Shown here in pieces: positions 7,035-13,346 of a stretch of DNA of 45,978 bases. The first letter of the stretch is position 1; the number at the start of each line of letters is the position of its first letter. The DNA is taken from the NCBI GenBank assembly GCA_964584985.1, contig CAZPBK010000008.1:1-45978 (forward strand), written 5' to 3'. The notes beneath the pieces are model-generated. The model had not been told where the DNA came from. It was given only the letters and a program-made list of their open reading frames with translations, and did not search any database. Source of the DNA: JABMRF01 sp964584985. GTDB taxonomy: Bacteria > Patescibacteriota > Patescibacteriia > UBA11705 > JABHMO01. The translations under genes and the position numbers were made by a program.

Positions 7035-7146
7035 AAATTTTTCCAAACTGTGATTATTTTAGAATTAGCCACAATAGGCAGAAAAAATAATTTATGTTAA
7101 AATTAGAATAACGAATTTTTCAATAAAAATCAATTTTTTTATTAAC

Positions 7147-7677
7147 ATGAACAGAAAAATAAAAACTTGGCTAAAACAAGAAAAGAAAATTTGGCACAAA
7201 CGATTTTGGCCATCTTTTCTAGCAGGATTGGCGGTGGCTGTTTTAGCCTTGCTTTTCAAAGCCAATTTGCCCAACATTATTCTTTTTGGCAGTGTCGGCG
7301 CCTCGGCCGCCATTTTAACCAATTCCGATTCCGAGCATTTAATCAAGCTCCGAACCGCTTTAATCGGCTATAGCTTGGCAATTCTTTTTTCAAGTATCAT
7401 ATTTTTGTTCAACCGGGTCTTGGATCTACCCTTGGCTTTGAACATACTTTTGGTGATATTTCCGGTGACCCTTGCTCAATTCTTGCTCAATTCTTTTCAT
7501 CCGCCGGCTGTGGGTGCTTCACTGTCCTTTATTCTGCTGGATAAGGACATTAATCAATTAGCCAGTTTATTTATCACCATTTTGGTCTTGCTAATAATCG
7601 TTCGAATGATTACCTATGTCTTTTCCAACAATCTTTCTGTAGAAAAGTTCTGGGACGAATTTAAAAAATATTTATAA
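7147..7677 (+). CDS. HPP-family membrane protein
   Basis: The 176-aa protein has a basic amphipathic N-terminus (residues 1-20) followed by four membrane helices. The family signature HPPA is at residues 118-121 (NSFHPPAVGASLSF), and LFGSVGASAAILTNSDSE lies after the second helix. That motif pair defines the HPP family (PF04982), which has been linked to nitrite or other anion transport in plastids and cyanobacteria. The function in CPR is unknown. The C-terminus (VEKFWDEFKKYL) is short and cytoplasmic. Length is normal for a protein without CBS domains. It converges with fur across a shared terminator. Confidence 0.82.
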   Translation: MNRKIKTWLKQEKKIWHKRFWPSFLAGLAVAVLALLFKANLPNIILFGSVGASAAILTNSDSEHLIKLRTALIGYSLAILFSSIIFLFNRVLDLPLALNILLVIFPVTLAQFLLNSFHPPAVGASLSFILLDKDINQLASLFITILVLLIIVRMITYVFSNNLSVEKFWDEFKKYL

Positions 7678-7696
7678 GCGCCAAAAAACAACCAAA

Positions 7697-7719
7697 GCCC
7701 CCTTTAGAAGGGGTTTTTT
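7697..7719. terminator. Bidirectional intrinsic terminator between HPP and fur genes
   Basis: CCCCTT and AAGGGG pair around a three-base loop, followed on the plus strand by six T. On the minus strand the stem is followed by weaker T-rich sequence. The fur stop codon overlaps its right edge (7718). Confidence 0.75.
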
Positions 7720-8119
7720 ATTTTAAATTCTGACAATCACGACAATACCCGTAAAAAAACAAGCGATGATAAAAAACACTGAACTTATGCCTTTTGGCAA
7801 TCTGTTGCTCCAATTCGCTTAGCTCTTCCTGAGAAATATTTTCAACCTTATCACATCCCAAACACACAAAATGATAATGGTTATCCAAAATAGCCTCATA
7901 ACGCACATGATCCTTGGTATAATAAAGCGGAATAATTGATCCATGATCCTCTAAAACTTGTAAATTTCGGTAAACAGTGGCAAAACTTATTTTTGGCAAT
8001 TTTTTTCTTACACCTTGAAAAATTTCCTCGGCCGTTGGATGGGCGAGTGAGTGCTTTTTTACATGATTATAAATAATCTGACGCTGATTGGTCATTCTTC
8101 TACCAACTTTTTCCGTCAT
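7718..8119 (-). CDS. Fur-family metal- or peroxide-responsive repressor
   Basis: The 133-aa protein has the Fur layout. A winged-helix DNA-binding half comes first, with HPTAEEIF (residues 27-34) and the recognition helix FATVYRNLQVL (46-56). A dimerisation half follows, with metal ligands H81 and H83 and two CxxC pairs (C86/C89, C126/C129) that form the structural zinc site as in PerR and many Fur proteins. Whether it senses iron, peroxide, zinc or manganese cannot be decided by eye. The start is the ATG at 8119, though Met9 (8095) is possible. It has a consensus promoter and a Fur-like box overlapping the predicted start site, suggesting autoregulation. Confidence 0.92.
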   Translation of the reverse strand: MTEKVGRRMTNQRQIIYNHVKKHSLAHPTAEEIFQGVRKKLPKISFATVYRNLQVLEDHGSIIPLYYTKDHVRYEAILDNHYHFVCLGCDKVENISQEELSELEQQIAKRHKFSVFYHRLFFYGYCRDCQNLK

Positions 8120-8144
8120 AAAAAGATATTTTAAAAAACTTTAT

Positions 8145-8159
8145 TGAGAATAATTCCTA
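8145..8159 (-). promoter_or_regulatory. Candidate Fur/PerR operator over the fur start site
   Basis: TGAGAATAATTCCTA (plus-strand reading) matches the 7-1-7 Fur-box form TGATAAT-N-ATTATCA at about ten of fourteen positions. It covers the region where transcription from the 8165-8193 promoter should begin, an ideal place for repression. In AT-rich DNA such partial matches can be chance. Confidence 0.4.
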
Positions 8160-8164
8160 TTTGT

Positions 8165-8193
8165 ATTGTATTATTAATAGGGCGGTATGTCAA
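8165..8193 (-). promoter_or_regulatory. Promoter of the fur-family gene
   Basis: Minus strand: perfect TTGACA (8188-8193), 17-base spacer, TACAAT (8165-8170, five of six). The predicted start is near 8158, giving a leader of about 40 bases. The 119 bases between this and the thiI stop at 8313 show nothing else. Confidence 0.75.
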
Positions 8194-8312
8194 AAGTTAT
8201 CCACAGATTTTTTTAAAAAACCCCCCTTGCTTAATAAAACAGTAATAACTCAGATCCAATATCCAAGAAAACCGTGCCCCCCACCCCACTCTTGAGGCAA
8301 AAACAATCATTT

Positions 8313-9482
8313 TTACCGGCTTTTTATTGTTAATTGTTCGGTATTATCAAAAGCTTTTTTTAGTAAATCCAGACTTATCCCCTTTTCCACCAACCGCACC
8401 TTATCCAAGTCCGCCCCTGTTTGAGGATGCTTGGCAATCATAAAACTACAACAGTCTTCATAAGGCAAAATGGAAGGTTCATAAGTTTTTATCTTTCTGG
8501 CGATATCTATTACTTCGGATTTATTAAAGCCGATTAACGGGGTTAATTTTATATTTTCTGAAGCTTTGTAAACAACTTTCAAATTATCCAATGTTTGAGA
8601 AGCCACCTGAGAAACACTGTCCCCGGTAATTATTGCTCCGGCTTTTAATTTGAAACAAAAAAGATCAGCAATTTTTAACATTATTCGACGATAAACCAAC
8701 ATGCGTAAATCAGCCGGGACTTCGGCCACCACTTTTTTTTGCAAGTCCTCAAAAGGTACAATAAAAAGTTCTGATTCGCCCTGAACAGCTCCCAGCCTTT
8801 CCACAATTTTTCGCAATTTCAATTCTACACCTTGTCTGTTTATGGTTTTGTTTTGAAAATGAAGAAAAGTAACCTTGACTCCCCTTTTCATCATTTGAAA
8901 AGCGGCCACCGGACTATCCAGCCCTCCGGACAAAAGACAAATCGCCCGACCGGCCGTTCCGACCGGCAAACCGCTAACGCCTTTTTTTCTTTTACCCACG
9001 ACAAAAGACTTTTCCTTACCGACCTCCACGCCCAAGACCAATTCCGGATTTTTTATCTTAACCTTTAACTCCCAATCACCCTTTTTCAAAATATAACCAC
9101 CGACAAGTCTACTTATTTCAGGTGAAGTAAAATTAAATTTTTTGTATTCTCTGCTGGCGATCATCTTAAAGCTGTTTGGTTTATAAAACTCACAAATCTC
9201 TAAAGCTTTCTTTTTTATAACTTCCAAATCGGTTCGCACCTCCGCAACCGGAGCGTATTTGGCCACTCCGGGAATAAGGCTTAAAGCTTTTTCCACCTCT
9301 CTCGCCTGTTCAAAATTAAGCTCTTTTGAAAACTCCAAAACCAGCTTACTCCCCCGTCCGACAATATTCAGAGGCAAGACCATAAGCTCTTTTAAATTTT
9401 TTCTCAATTTATCAATGAAAAACTTTTTGTTTTTTCCCTTTAGGGTTATTTCATCAAAATAAACAAGATATTTGGAAAACAT
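8313..9482 (-). CDS. thiI: ThiI, tRNA uridine 4-sulfurtransferase
   Basis: The start at 9482 (MFSKYLVYFDEITLKGKNKKFF) gives 389 aa, typical of ThiI without a rhodanese domain. An upstream in-frame extension to 9593 is mostly hydrophobic and non-homologous. The order is an N-terminal ferredoxin-like region with the ITLKGKN motif, a THUMP domain (about residues 60-165), then the PP-loop ATP pyrophosphatase with SGGLDSPVAAFQMMKRG. Farther on are GDSVSQVASQTLDN and PYEDCCSFMIAKHP, whose Cys residues are candidates for the persulfide relay. ThiI makes 4-thiouridine at tRNA position 8 and, in some bacteria, feeds thiazole synthesis. With no rhodanese domain, sulfur would come directly from a cysteine desulfurase. 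It appears monocistronic. Confidence 0.93.
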   Translation of the reverse strand: MFSKYLVYFDEITLKGKNKKFFIDKLRKNLKELMVLPLNIVGRGSKLVLEFSKELNFEQAREVEKALSLIPGVAKYAPVAEVRTDLEVIKKKALEICEFYKPNSFKMIASREYKKFNFTSPEISRLVGGYILKKGDWELKVKIKNPELVLGVEVGKEKSFVVGKRKKGVSGLPVGTAGRAICLLSGGLDSPVAAFQMMKRGVKVTFLHFQNKTINRQGVELKLRKIVERLGAVQGESELFIVPFEDLQKKVVAEVPADLRMLVYRRIMLKIADLFCFKLKAGAIITGDSVSQVASQTLDNLKVVYKASENIKLTPLIGFNKSEVIDIARKIKTYEPSILPYEDCCSFMIAKHPQTGADLDKVRLVEKGISLDLLKKAFDNTEQLTIKSR

Positions 9483-9580
9483 GTTTTTTATAAAAAGTAA
9501 TTTATTAACATGCTGATTATAATACAATTTGGAAAATAAACCAAACAAATAACATAGTTTAGCTAAATTTACCAAAAACC

Positions 9581-9609
9581 TTGACAACAACAAAAAACTG
9601 TGCTATAAT
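9581..9609 (+). promoter_or_regulatory. Perfect-consensus sigma70 promoter
   Basis: TTGACA (9581-9586), a 17-base spacer and TATAAT (9604-9609), with an extended TGC directly before the -10. Both boxes are exact. It drives the two coiled-coil genes that follow, which should be highly expressed. The first ATG is 62 bases past the -10. Confidence 0.88.
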
Positions 9610-9670
9610 TCTTATAAGATAAAGCTTAAAATCTTAAATATATAACTTAATTAACTTAGTTAAAATCAAT

Positions 9671-9883
9671 ATGCCAAATTTTGAAAAAATGCCAAACACC
9701 GGCAAAAAAATAAAAGACAAATCCATAGACCAACCGGATGATGAAAAAAATATAGAAAAAAGAATGAAAGCTGTTCAAGATTCATTGGAAAGAGAAAAAT
9801 ATATTGAAAATTTCGCCGAAGAATTGGTTGAGGAACAAAAAAAGGAAGAAGAAAAAGCCAGAAATGAAATAGCCAACAGCTAA
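9671..9883 (+). CDS. Small acidic coiled-coil protein, 70 aa
   Basis: This short, almost entirely charged protein has no Cys, Trp or membrane segment. Residues about 25-65 (EKNIEKRMKAVQDSLEREKY...EELVEEQKKEEEKARNE) form one continuous amphipathic or charged helix. It is the first gene behind a perfect consensus promoter and is followed after 37 bases by another charged coiled-coil gene, so the two are probably co-transcribed and may interact. No family is recognised. Low-complexity composition makes remote homology hard to judge. Confidence 0.65.
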   Translation: MPNFEKMPNTGKKIKDKSIDQPDDEKNIEKRMKAVQDSLEREKYIENFAEELVEEQKKEEEKARNEIANS

Positions 9884-9920
9884 TAAGTCAACACATTTAA
9901 TAAACTTTAATGTAAAAAAT

Positions 9921-10943
9921 ATGAAAGAAAATTTATCAGAATCAGCCAAAAAATCACCTGAAAAACCTGCCAAAGAGCAGGAAGGAAAAGTTGAGATTGA
10001 AGAAAGACCAAAATACTTTTTCACTGAAGATAATTGGTTGGAAATAGGACAATACGCCTACAAAAAGGACAAAACCGGAAAATGGCGTGAAAAACTGGCC
10101 GATAAAAAAGGCATTCCCGGAACCTATATAAGTAAAGATAAGGCCAACAAACTTAATAACGCTTACGGTATAGATCAAATTTGGCAAGAACACCAAGAAG
10201 CGGAAACCTCAAAAGAAGAAACCGAAGAACAAATCGGTAAATTAAAAGAGCAAATTAAAGATGAAGAAAGCGAACAAGAAAAAGTTGAAAAACAAAAACA
10301 GGAATTAGTGGATGAAGTTGTTGAAGAAAACAAAAGACAGGAAGTAAAAAAAGAGGTAGTGGCGCGAAAAGAAAAAACAGACCTTGCCGAATCCAAACAA
10401 GAAGCCATAAACAAAACAAAGAAAAACATCCAAGAAGCTACAACCTTCGGGGAAATAACCTCGGCGATTGAGTCTGTCAAAAACCAAGAGGTTATTCTGG
10501 ACAAAAAAACCGGAGAGCCTTATGCGGAAAGAGATTTGGAAAAAATGGTACAAATCATAAATCAACTAAAAGAAAACTCAAACCGTTTGGAAAAAGAAAA
10601 AATGACCAAAATGATAAACTCATTGACCAGAACCATGGGCATTAGAGATAAAGTTCAAGAATTAATGACTTCGCCTTACCGCGAAGAAGAAGTTAAATTC
10701 AAAAAAAGCTTTTGGGGCAAAGCCATGGATAAACTAAAAGGCCTTTTCGGTGGAAAAAAAGAAAAAGCCGAAGAAAAGGCTCCAAAAATCGGTGATATTT
10801 CCAAGGAAGAAATTGAAAAAGCCGAAGCCCAATATGAGGAAGAAGTTTCCAAAACAGCCAGTCCTTCTTCAAAGGCGACCGGCATGGAAGAACGAGGTGA
10901 AAAACACGATAAAAAGATGGGTGAAAGTCCAAGAAAGTTCTAA
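9921..10943 (+). CDS. Coiled-coil protein of unknown function, 340 aa
   Basis: A disordered, Lys/Glu-rich start (1-28) is followed by a compact segment at about 30-95 containing two Trp and several aromatic residues (YFFTEDNWLEIGQYAYKK, GIPGTYISKDKANK). This may be a small folded domain. Residues about 95-170 are a long charged coiled coil. A second, less charged helical region (about 175-250) has FGEITSAIESVKNQE and MINSLTRTMGIRDKVQELM. A basic patch FKKSFWGKAMDKLKGLFGGKKEK and a disordered tail end it. No membrane helix is present. The family is unknown. It ends at a strong terminator shared with the convergent pilin array. Confidence 0.65.
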   Translation: MKENLSESAKKSPEKPAKEQEGKVEIEERPKYFFTEDNWLEIGQYAYKKDKTGKWREKLADKKGIPGTYISKDKANKLNNAYGIDQIWQEHQEAETSKEETEEQIGKLKEQIKDEESEQEKVEKQKQELVDEVVEENKRQEVKKEVVARKEKTDLAESKQEAINKTKKNIQEATTFGEITSAIESVKNQEVILDKKTGEPYAERDLEKMVQIINQLKENSNRLEKEKMTKMINSLTRTMGIRDKVQELMTSPYREEEVKFKKSFWGKAMDKLKGLFGGKKEKAEEKAPKIGDISKEEIEKAEAQYEEEVSKTASPSSKATGMEERGEKHDKKMGESPRKF

Positions 10944-10954
10944 CATTCTCAAAT

Positions 10955-10991
10955 AAAAAAACAACTCCGCGTATATGGAGTTGTTTTTTTT
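10955..10991. terminator. Strong bidirectional terminator ending the coiled-coil operon and the pilin array
   Basis: ACAACTCC (10961-10968) and GGAGTTGT (10977-10984) pair perfectly, flanked by A and T runs that extend the stem. T tracts follow in both directions. It lies between convergent stops at 10943 and 11004. Confidence 0.88.
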
Positions 10992-11003
10992 ATTAAAAAT
11001 TTT

Positions 11004-11537
11004 TTATCTGGCAATAACAATGGAATCGGAATTTTCCGACTCGCAAGCTTGAATATGAACAATACCGGTAGCATCACGCTTTATCACATAACCGGTTCCT
11101 TCGTCTCCGGCCGTTGAACCGCTATCCCAGGTAACCTCTCCGGCCGGACTGACCGGCACACTGCCCAAATAACCTTCACTGACCAAGCCGGACATATCAA
11201 CACAATTTCCATCCGTACTGACATCTTGATCGCAATTGGAATCATTATCAGCGCAACCGGAAGTCATAGTGGCACCGTCAACAATCATATACCACTCCCC
11301 CGCAGTCATTGAATCAACGGCACTTAGATATGAACCGCCGTTATCCACTTGATCAATCTTAACCGCGCTGAGTAACCCTGAAATATCCGACCATCTGGAT
11401 GAATCGCGAGCATCGCGAAACCTGGTCAAAGGATCCAAAGCCACAAAGACTACGGCCGCTATTATGGAAATAATAGCTATGACTATCAAAAGCTCTATTA
11501 AAGTAAAACCTTTTTTATTATAAGTTTTCCCCAACAT
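11004..11537 (-). CDS. Type IV pilin, tandem copy 4 (last), 177 aa
   Basis: The class III prepilin leader is short and basic (MLGKTYNKKG), with cleavage expected after Gly and mature start FTLIELLIVIAIISIIAAVVF, including Glu at +5. After the helix come LDPLTRFRDARDSSRWSDI and a globular domain with conserved Cys (GCADNDSNCDQD, NCVDMS, QACESEN), likely disulfide-bonded in pairs, ending in IVIAR. It is a close paralog of the three pilins upstream, sharing a 62-base identical block (11170-11231 with 11735-11796). The cluster position and its repetition suggest major rather than minor pilins. It is the distal gene of the array, before the terminator at 10955-10991. Confidence 0.9.
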   Translation of the reverse strand: MLGKTYNKKGFTLIELLIVIAIISIIAAVVFVALDPLTRFRDARDSSRWSDISGLLSAVKIDQVDNGGSYLSAVDSMTAGEWYMIVDGATMTSGCADNDSNCDQDVSTDGNCVDMSGLVSEGYLGSVPVSPAGEVTWDSGSTAGDEGTGYVIKRDATGIVHIQACESENSDSIVIAR

Positions 11538-11568
11538 ACTCTTTTACACAAGGCTAAAATAAAATAAC

Positions 11569-12111
11569 TTATCTGGCAATGGCTATTGATCCGGTATTTT
11601 CCGATTCGCAGGCCTGGACATGCACTATACCGCTGGATTCTCTCTTAATCACATAACCGGTACCTTCATCACTGGCTCCTGATCCACTGTCCCAAGTGAC
11701 CGAGCCGGCCGGACTGACCGGAACACTACCCAAGTAACCTTCACTGACCAAGCCGGACATATCAACACAATTTCCATCCGTACTGACATCTTGATCACAA
11801 TTAGAATCATTATCAGCACAACCGCTAACCATAGTGGCGCCATCAACAATCATATACCATTCACCCGCGGTCATTGAACCGACTGAGCTTAAATAGGATC
11901 CGCCATTATCCACTTGATCCACTTTTACCGCGTCTATTACCGCGGAAACATCAGACCAACGAGCCGCGTCTCGGGAATCTCTGAATCTGGTCAAAGGATC
12001 CAAGGCCACAAACACAACCGCCGCTATTATGGCGATAATGGCAATGACTATCAACAATTCTATCAGAGTAAAACCTTTTTGGGTTTTTCTACAATTCTTT
12101 TTTTCAATCAT
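11569..12111 (-). CDS. Type IV pilin, tandem copy 3, 180 aa
   Basis: The leader MIEKKNCRKTQKG precedes FTLIELLIVIAIIAIIAAVVF, with Glu+5 in place. The domain order and Cys pattern match the other copies (GCADNDSNCDQD, NCVDMS, QACESEN) and the protein ends TGSIAIAR. The 5' half is identical at DNA level over 200 bases to copy 2 (11843-12042 and 12422-12621). The second half instead shares an identical 62-base block with copy 4. This mosaic pattern indicates gene conversion or staged duplication. The gap to copy 4 is 31 bases with no terminator. Prepilin peptidase, needed for maturation, is not encoded in the window. Confidence 0.9.
   Translation of the reverse strand: MIEKKNCRKTQKGFTLIELLIVIAIIAIIAAVVFVALDPLTRFRDSRDAARWSDVSAVIDAVKVDQVDNGGSYLSSVGSMTAGEWYMIVDGATMVSGCADNDSNCDQDVSTDGNCVDMSGLVSEGYLGSVPVSPAGSVTWDSGSGASDEGTGYVIKRESSGIVHVQACESENTGSIAIAR
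11843..12042 (-). repeat. 200-bp segment identical to 12422-12621
   Basis: Direct base-by-base comparison shows no difference over 200 bases between pilin copies 3 and 2 (offset 579). Differences resume immediately on both sides (for example 12043 A against 12622 T). The block spans part of the N-terminal helix and the alpha-beta loop region. Confidence 0.92.
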
Positions 12112-12147
12112 TTTTCTTTTTTGTTATGAATAAATTTTTACTGTCTT

Positions 12148-12690
12148 TTATCTGGAAATAGCTATCTCATCGGTATTTTCAGACTCGCAAGCTTGAACAT
12201 GCACTATACCACTGGCATCTTTTTTTATCACATAACCGGTACCTTCATCACCGTTCGCAGCTCCGCTATCCCAAGTGATCGATCCGGCCGGACTAACGGG
12301 CACATCACCCAAATATCCCTCGGTAACCAAACCGGACATATCAACACAGTTTCCCACACCTGAAACATCTTGATCACAGCCGGTATTATTATCGGCACAA
12401 CCACCGGTCATTGATGCTCCGTCAACAATCATATACCATTCACCCGCGGTCATTGAACCGACTGAGCTTAAATAGGATCCGCCATTATCCACTTGATCCA
12501 CTTTTACCGCGTCTATTACCGCGGAAACATCAGACCAACGAGCCGCGTCTCGGGAATCTCTGAATCTGGTCAAAGGATCCAAGGCCACAAACACAACCGC
12601 CGCTATTATGGCGATAATGGCTATGACTATCAAAAGCTCTATCAAAGTAAAACCTTTTTTGTTTTTTTTAGACAAAACCTTCTTAAACAT
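12148..12690 (-). CDS. Type IV pilin, tandem copy 2, 180 aa
   Basis: The leader MFKKVLSKKNKKG is followed by FTLIELLIVIAIIAIIAAVVF. The mature N-terminal 100 or so residues are nearly the same as copy 3. The central loop differs (GCADNNTGCDQDVSGVG) while the Cys positions are kept. The protein ends TDEIAISR. Variation is concentrated in the loop between the paired cysteines and in the C-terminal acidic segment. These are the surface-exposed parts in pilus models, so the copies may present different surfaces. It is part of the same transcription unit as its neighbours (36 bases to copy 3, 49 from copy 1). Confidence 0.9.
   Translation of the reverse strand: MFKKVLSKKNKKGFTLIELLIVIAIIAIIAAVVFVALDPLTRFRDSRDAARWSDVSAVIDAVKVDQVDNGGSYLSSVGSMTAGEWYMIVDGASMTGGCADNNTGCDQDVSGVGNCVDMSGLVTEGYLGDVPVSPAGSITWDSGAANGDEGTGYVIKKDASGIVHVQACESENTDEIAISR
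12422..12621 (-). repeat. 200-bp segment identical to 11843-12042
   Basis: This is the partner copy in pilin 2 of the exact repeat described for pilin 3. Exact identity at synonymous positions cannot be explained by protein conservation alone. Confidence 0.92.
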
Positions 12691-12739
12691 AGAATTTAAG
12701 TTTAATTTTTATATTTATATTCAAACTGATTATTTACAT

Positions 12740-13285
12740 CTACCGAGAAATAGCGATAGTATCCACATTTTCCGCTTCACAGGCCTGGATATGGATAATA
12801 CCTGAACTTTCTCTTTTTAATACATAACCGGTCCCCTCATCTCCATCACCGGATCCATCATCCCAAGCAATAACTCCCTCAGGACTCACGGGGACATCGC
12901 CCAAATATCCCTCATCAACCAAATCTTCCAAATTAACACAGTGATTGTCGCTATCCACAGCCTGAGCGCATGAAGAGTTATTGTCATCACAACCCTGATC
13001 CATATCACCGTCCACTATCATATACCACTGGTCAGAAGTCATCGTAGTAATTTCTTCCAAATAATCCCCCCCGTTATCAACCTGATCCACTTTTATGGCA
13101 TCAATCACCGAAGAAACATCAGACCATCGCCTGGCATCTCTTGAATCACGAAATCTAGTCAAAGGATCCAAGGCTACAAAAGTAATGGCCGCCAAAATGG
13201 CAATAATGGCTATAACAATTAAAAGTTCTATTAAAGTAAATCCTTTATTTGTTTTTTGAATTTTATTAAAGCTAAAACAATACAT
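12740..13285 (-). CDS. Type IV pilin, tandem copy 1 (first), 181 aa
   Basis: The leader is MYCFSFNKIQKTNKG, then FTLIELLIVIAIIAILAAITF. This is the most divergent of the four, for example RRWSDVSSVIDAIKVDQ, GDMDQGCDDNNSSCAQAVD and VNLEDLVDEGYLGDVPVS, and is probably the oldest split. It keeps the same frame of Cys residues and the closing IHIQACEAEN. It is the first gene after an extended -10 promoter at 13317-13346, so the four pilins can be expressed more strongly than the upstream pilus genes. The leader contains a Cys and aromatic residues before the basic part, which is slightly unusual. The start could instead lie downstream, but no other ATG is available. Confidence 0.88.
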   Translation of the reverse strand: MYCFSFNKIQKTNKGFTLIELLIVIAIIAILAAITFVALDPLTRFRDSRDARRWSDVSSVIDAIKVDQVDNGGDYLEEITTMTSDQWYMIVDGDMDQGCDDNNSSCAQAVDSDNHCVNLEDLVDEGYLGDVPVSPEGVIAWDDGSGDGDEGTGYVLKRESSGIIHIQACEAENVDTIAISR

Positions 13286-13316
13286 AAAAATAAAAAATAT
13301 TTTTTCTTTCCATTTT

Positions 13317-13346
13317 ATTATAACATTTTTTTCTTAAATATTCTAA
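13317..13346 (-). promoter_or_regulatory. Extended -10 promoter for the pilin array
   Basis: Minus strand: TTAGAA (13341-13346), 18 bases, then TGT-TATAAT with a perfect -10 (13317-13322) and extended TGn (13323-13325). It overlaps the last codons of the PilM fusion gene. The predicted start is about 25 bases upstream of the first pilin ATG. Confidence 0.6.
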
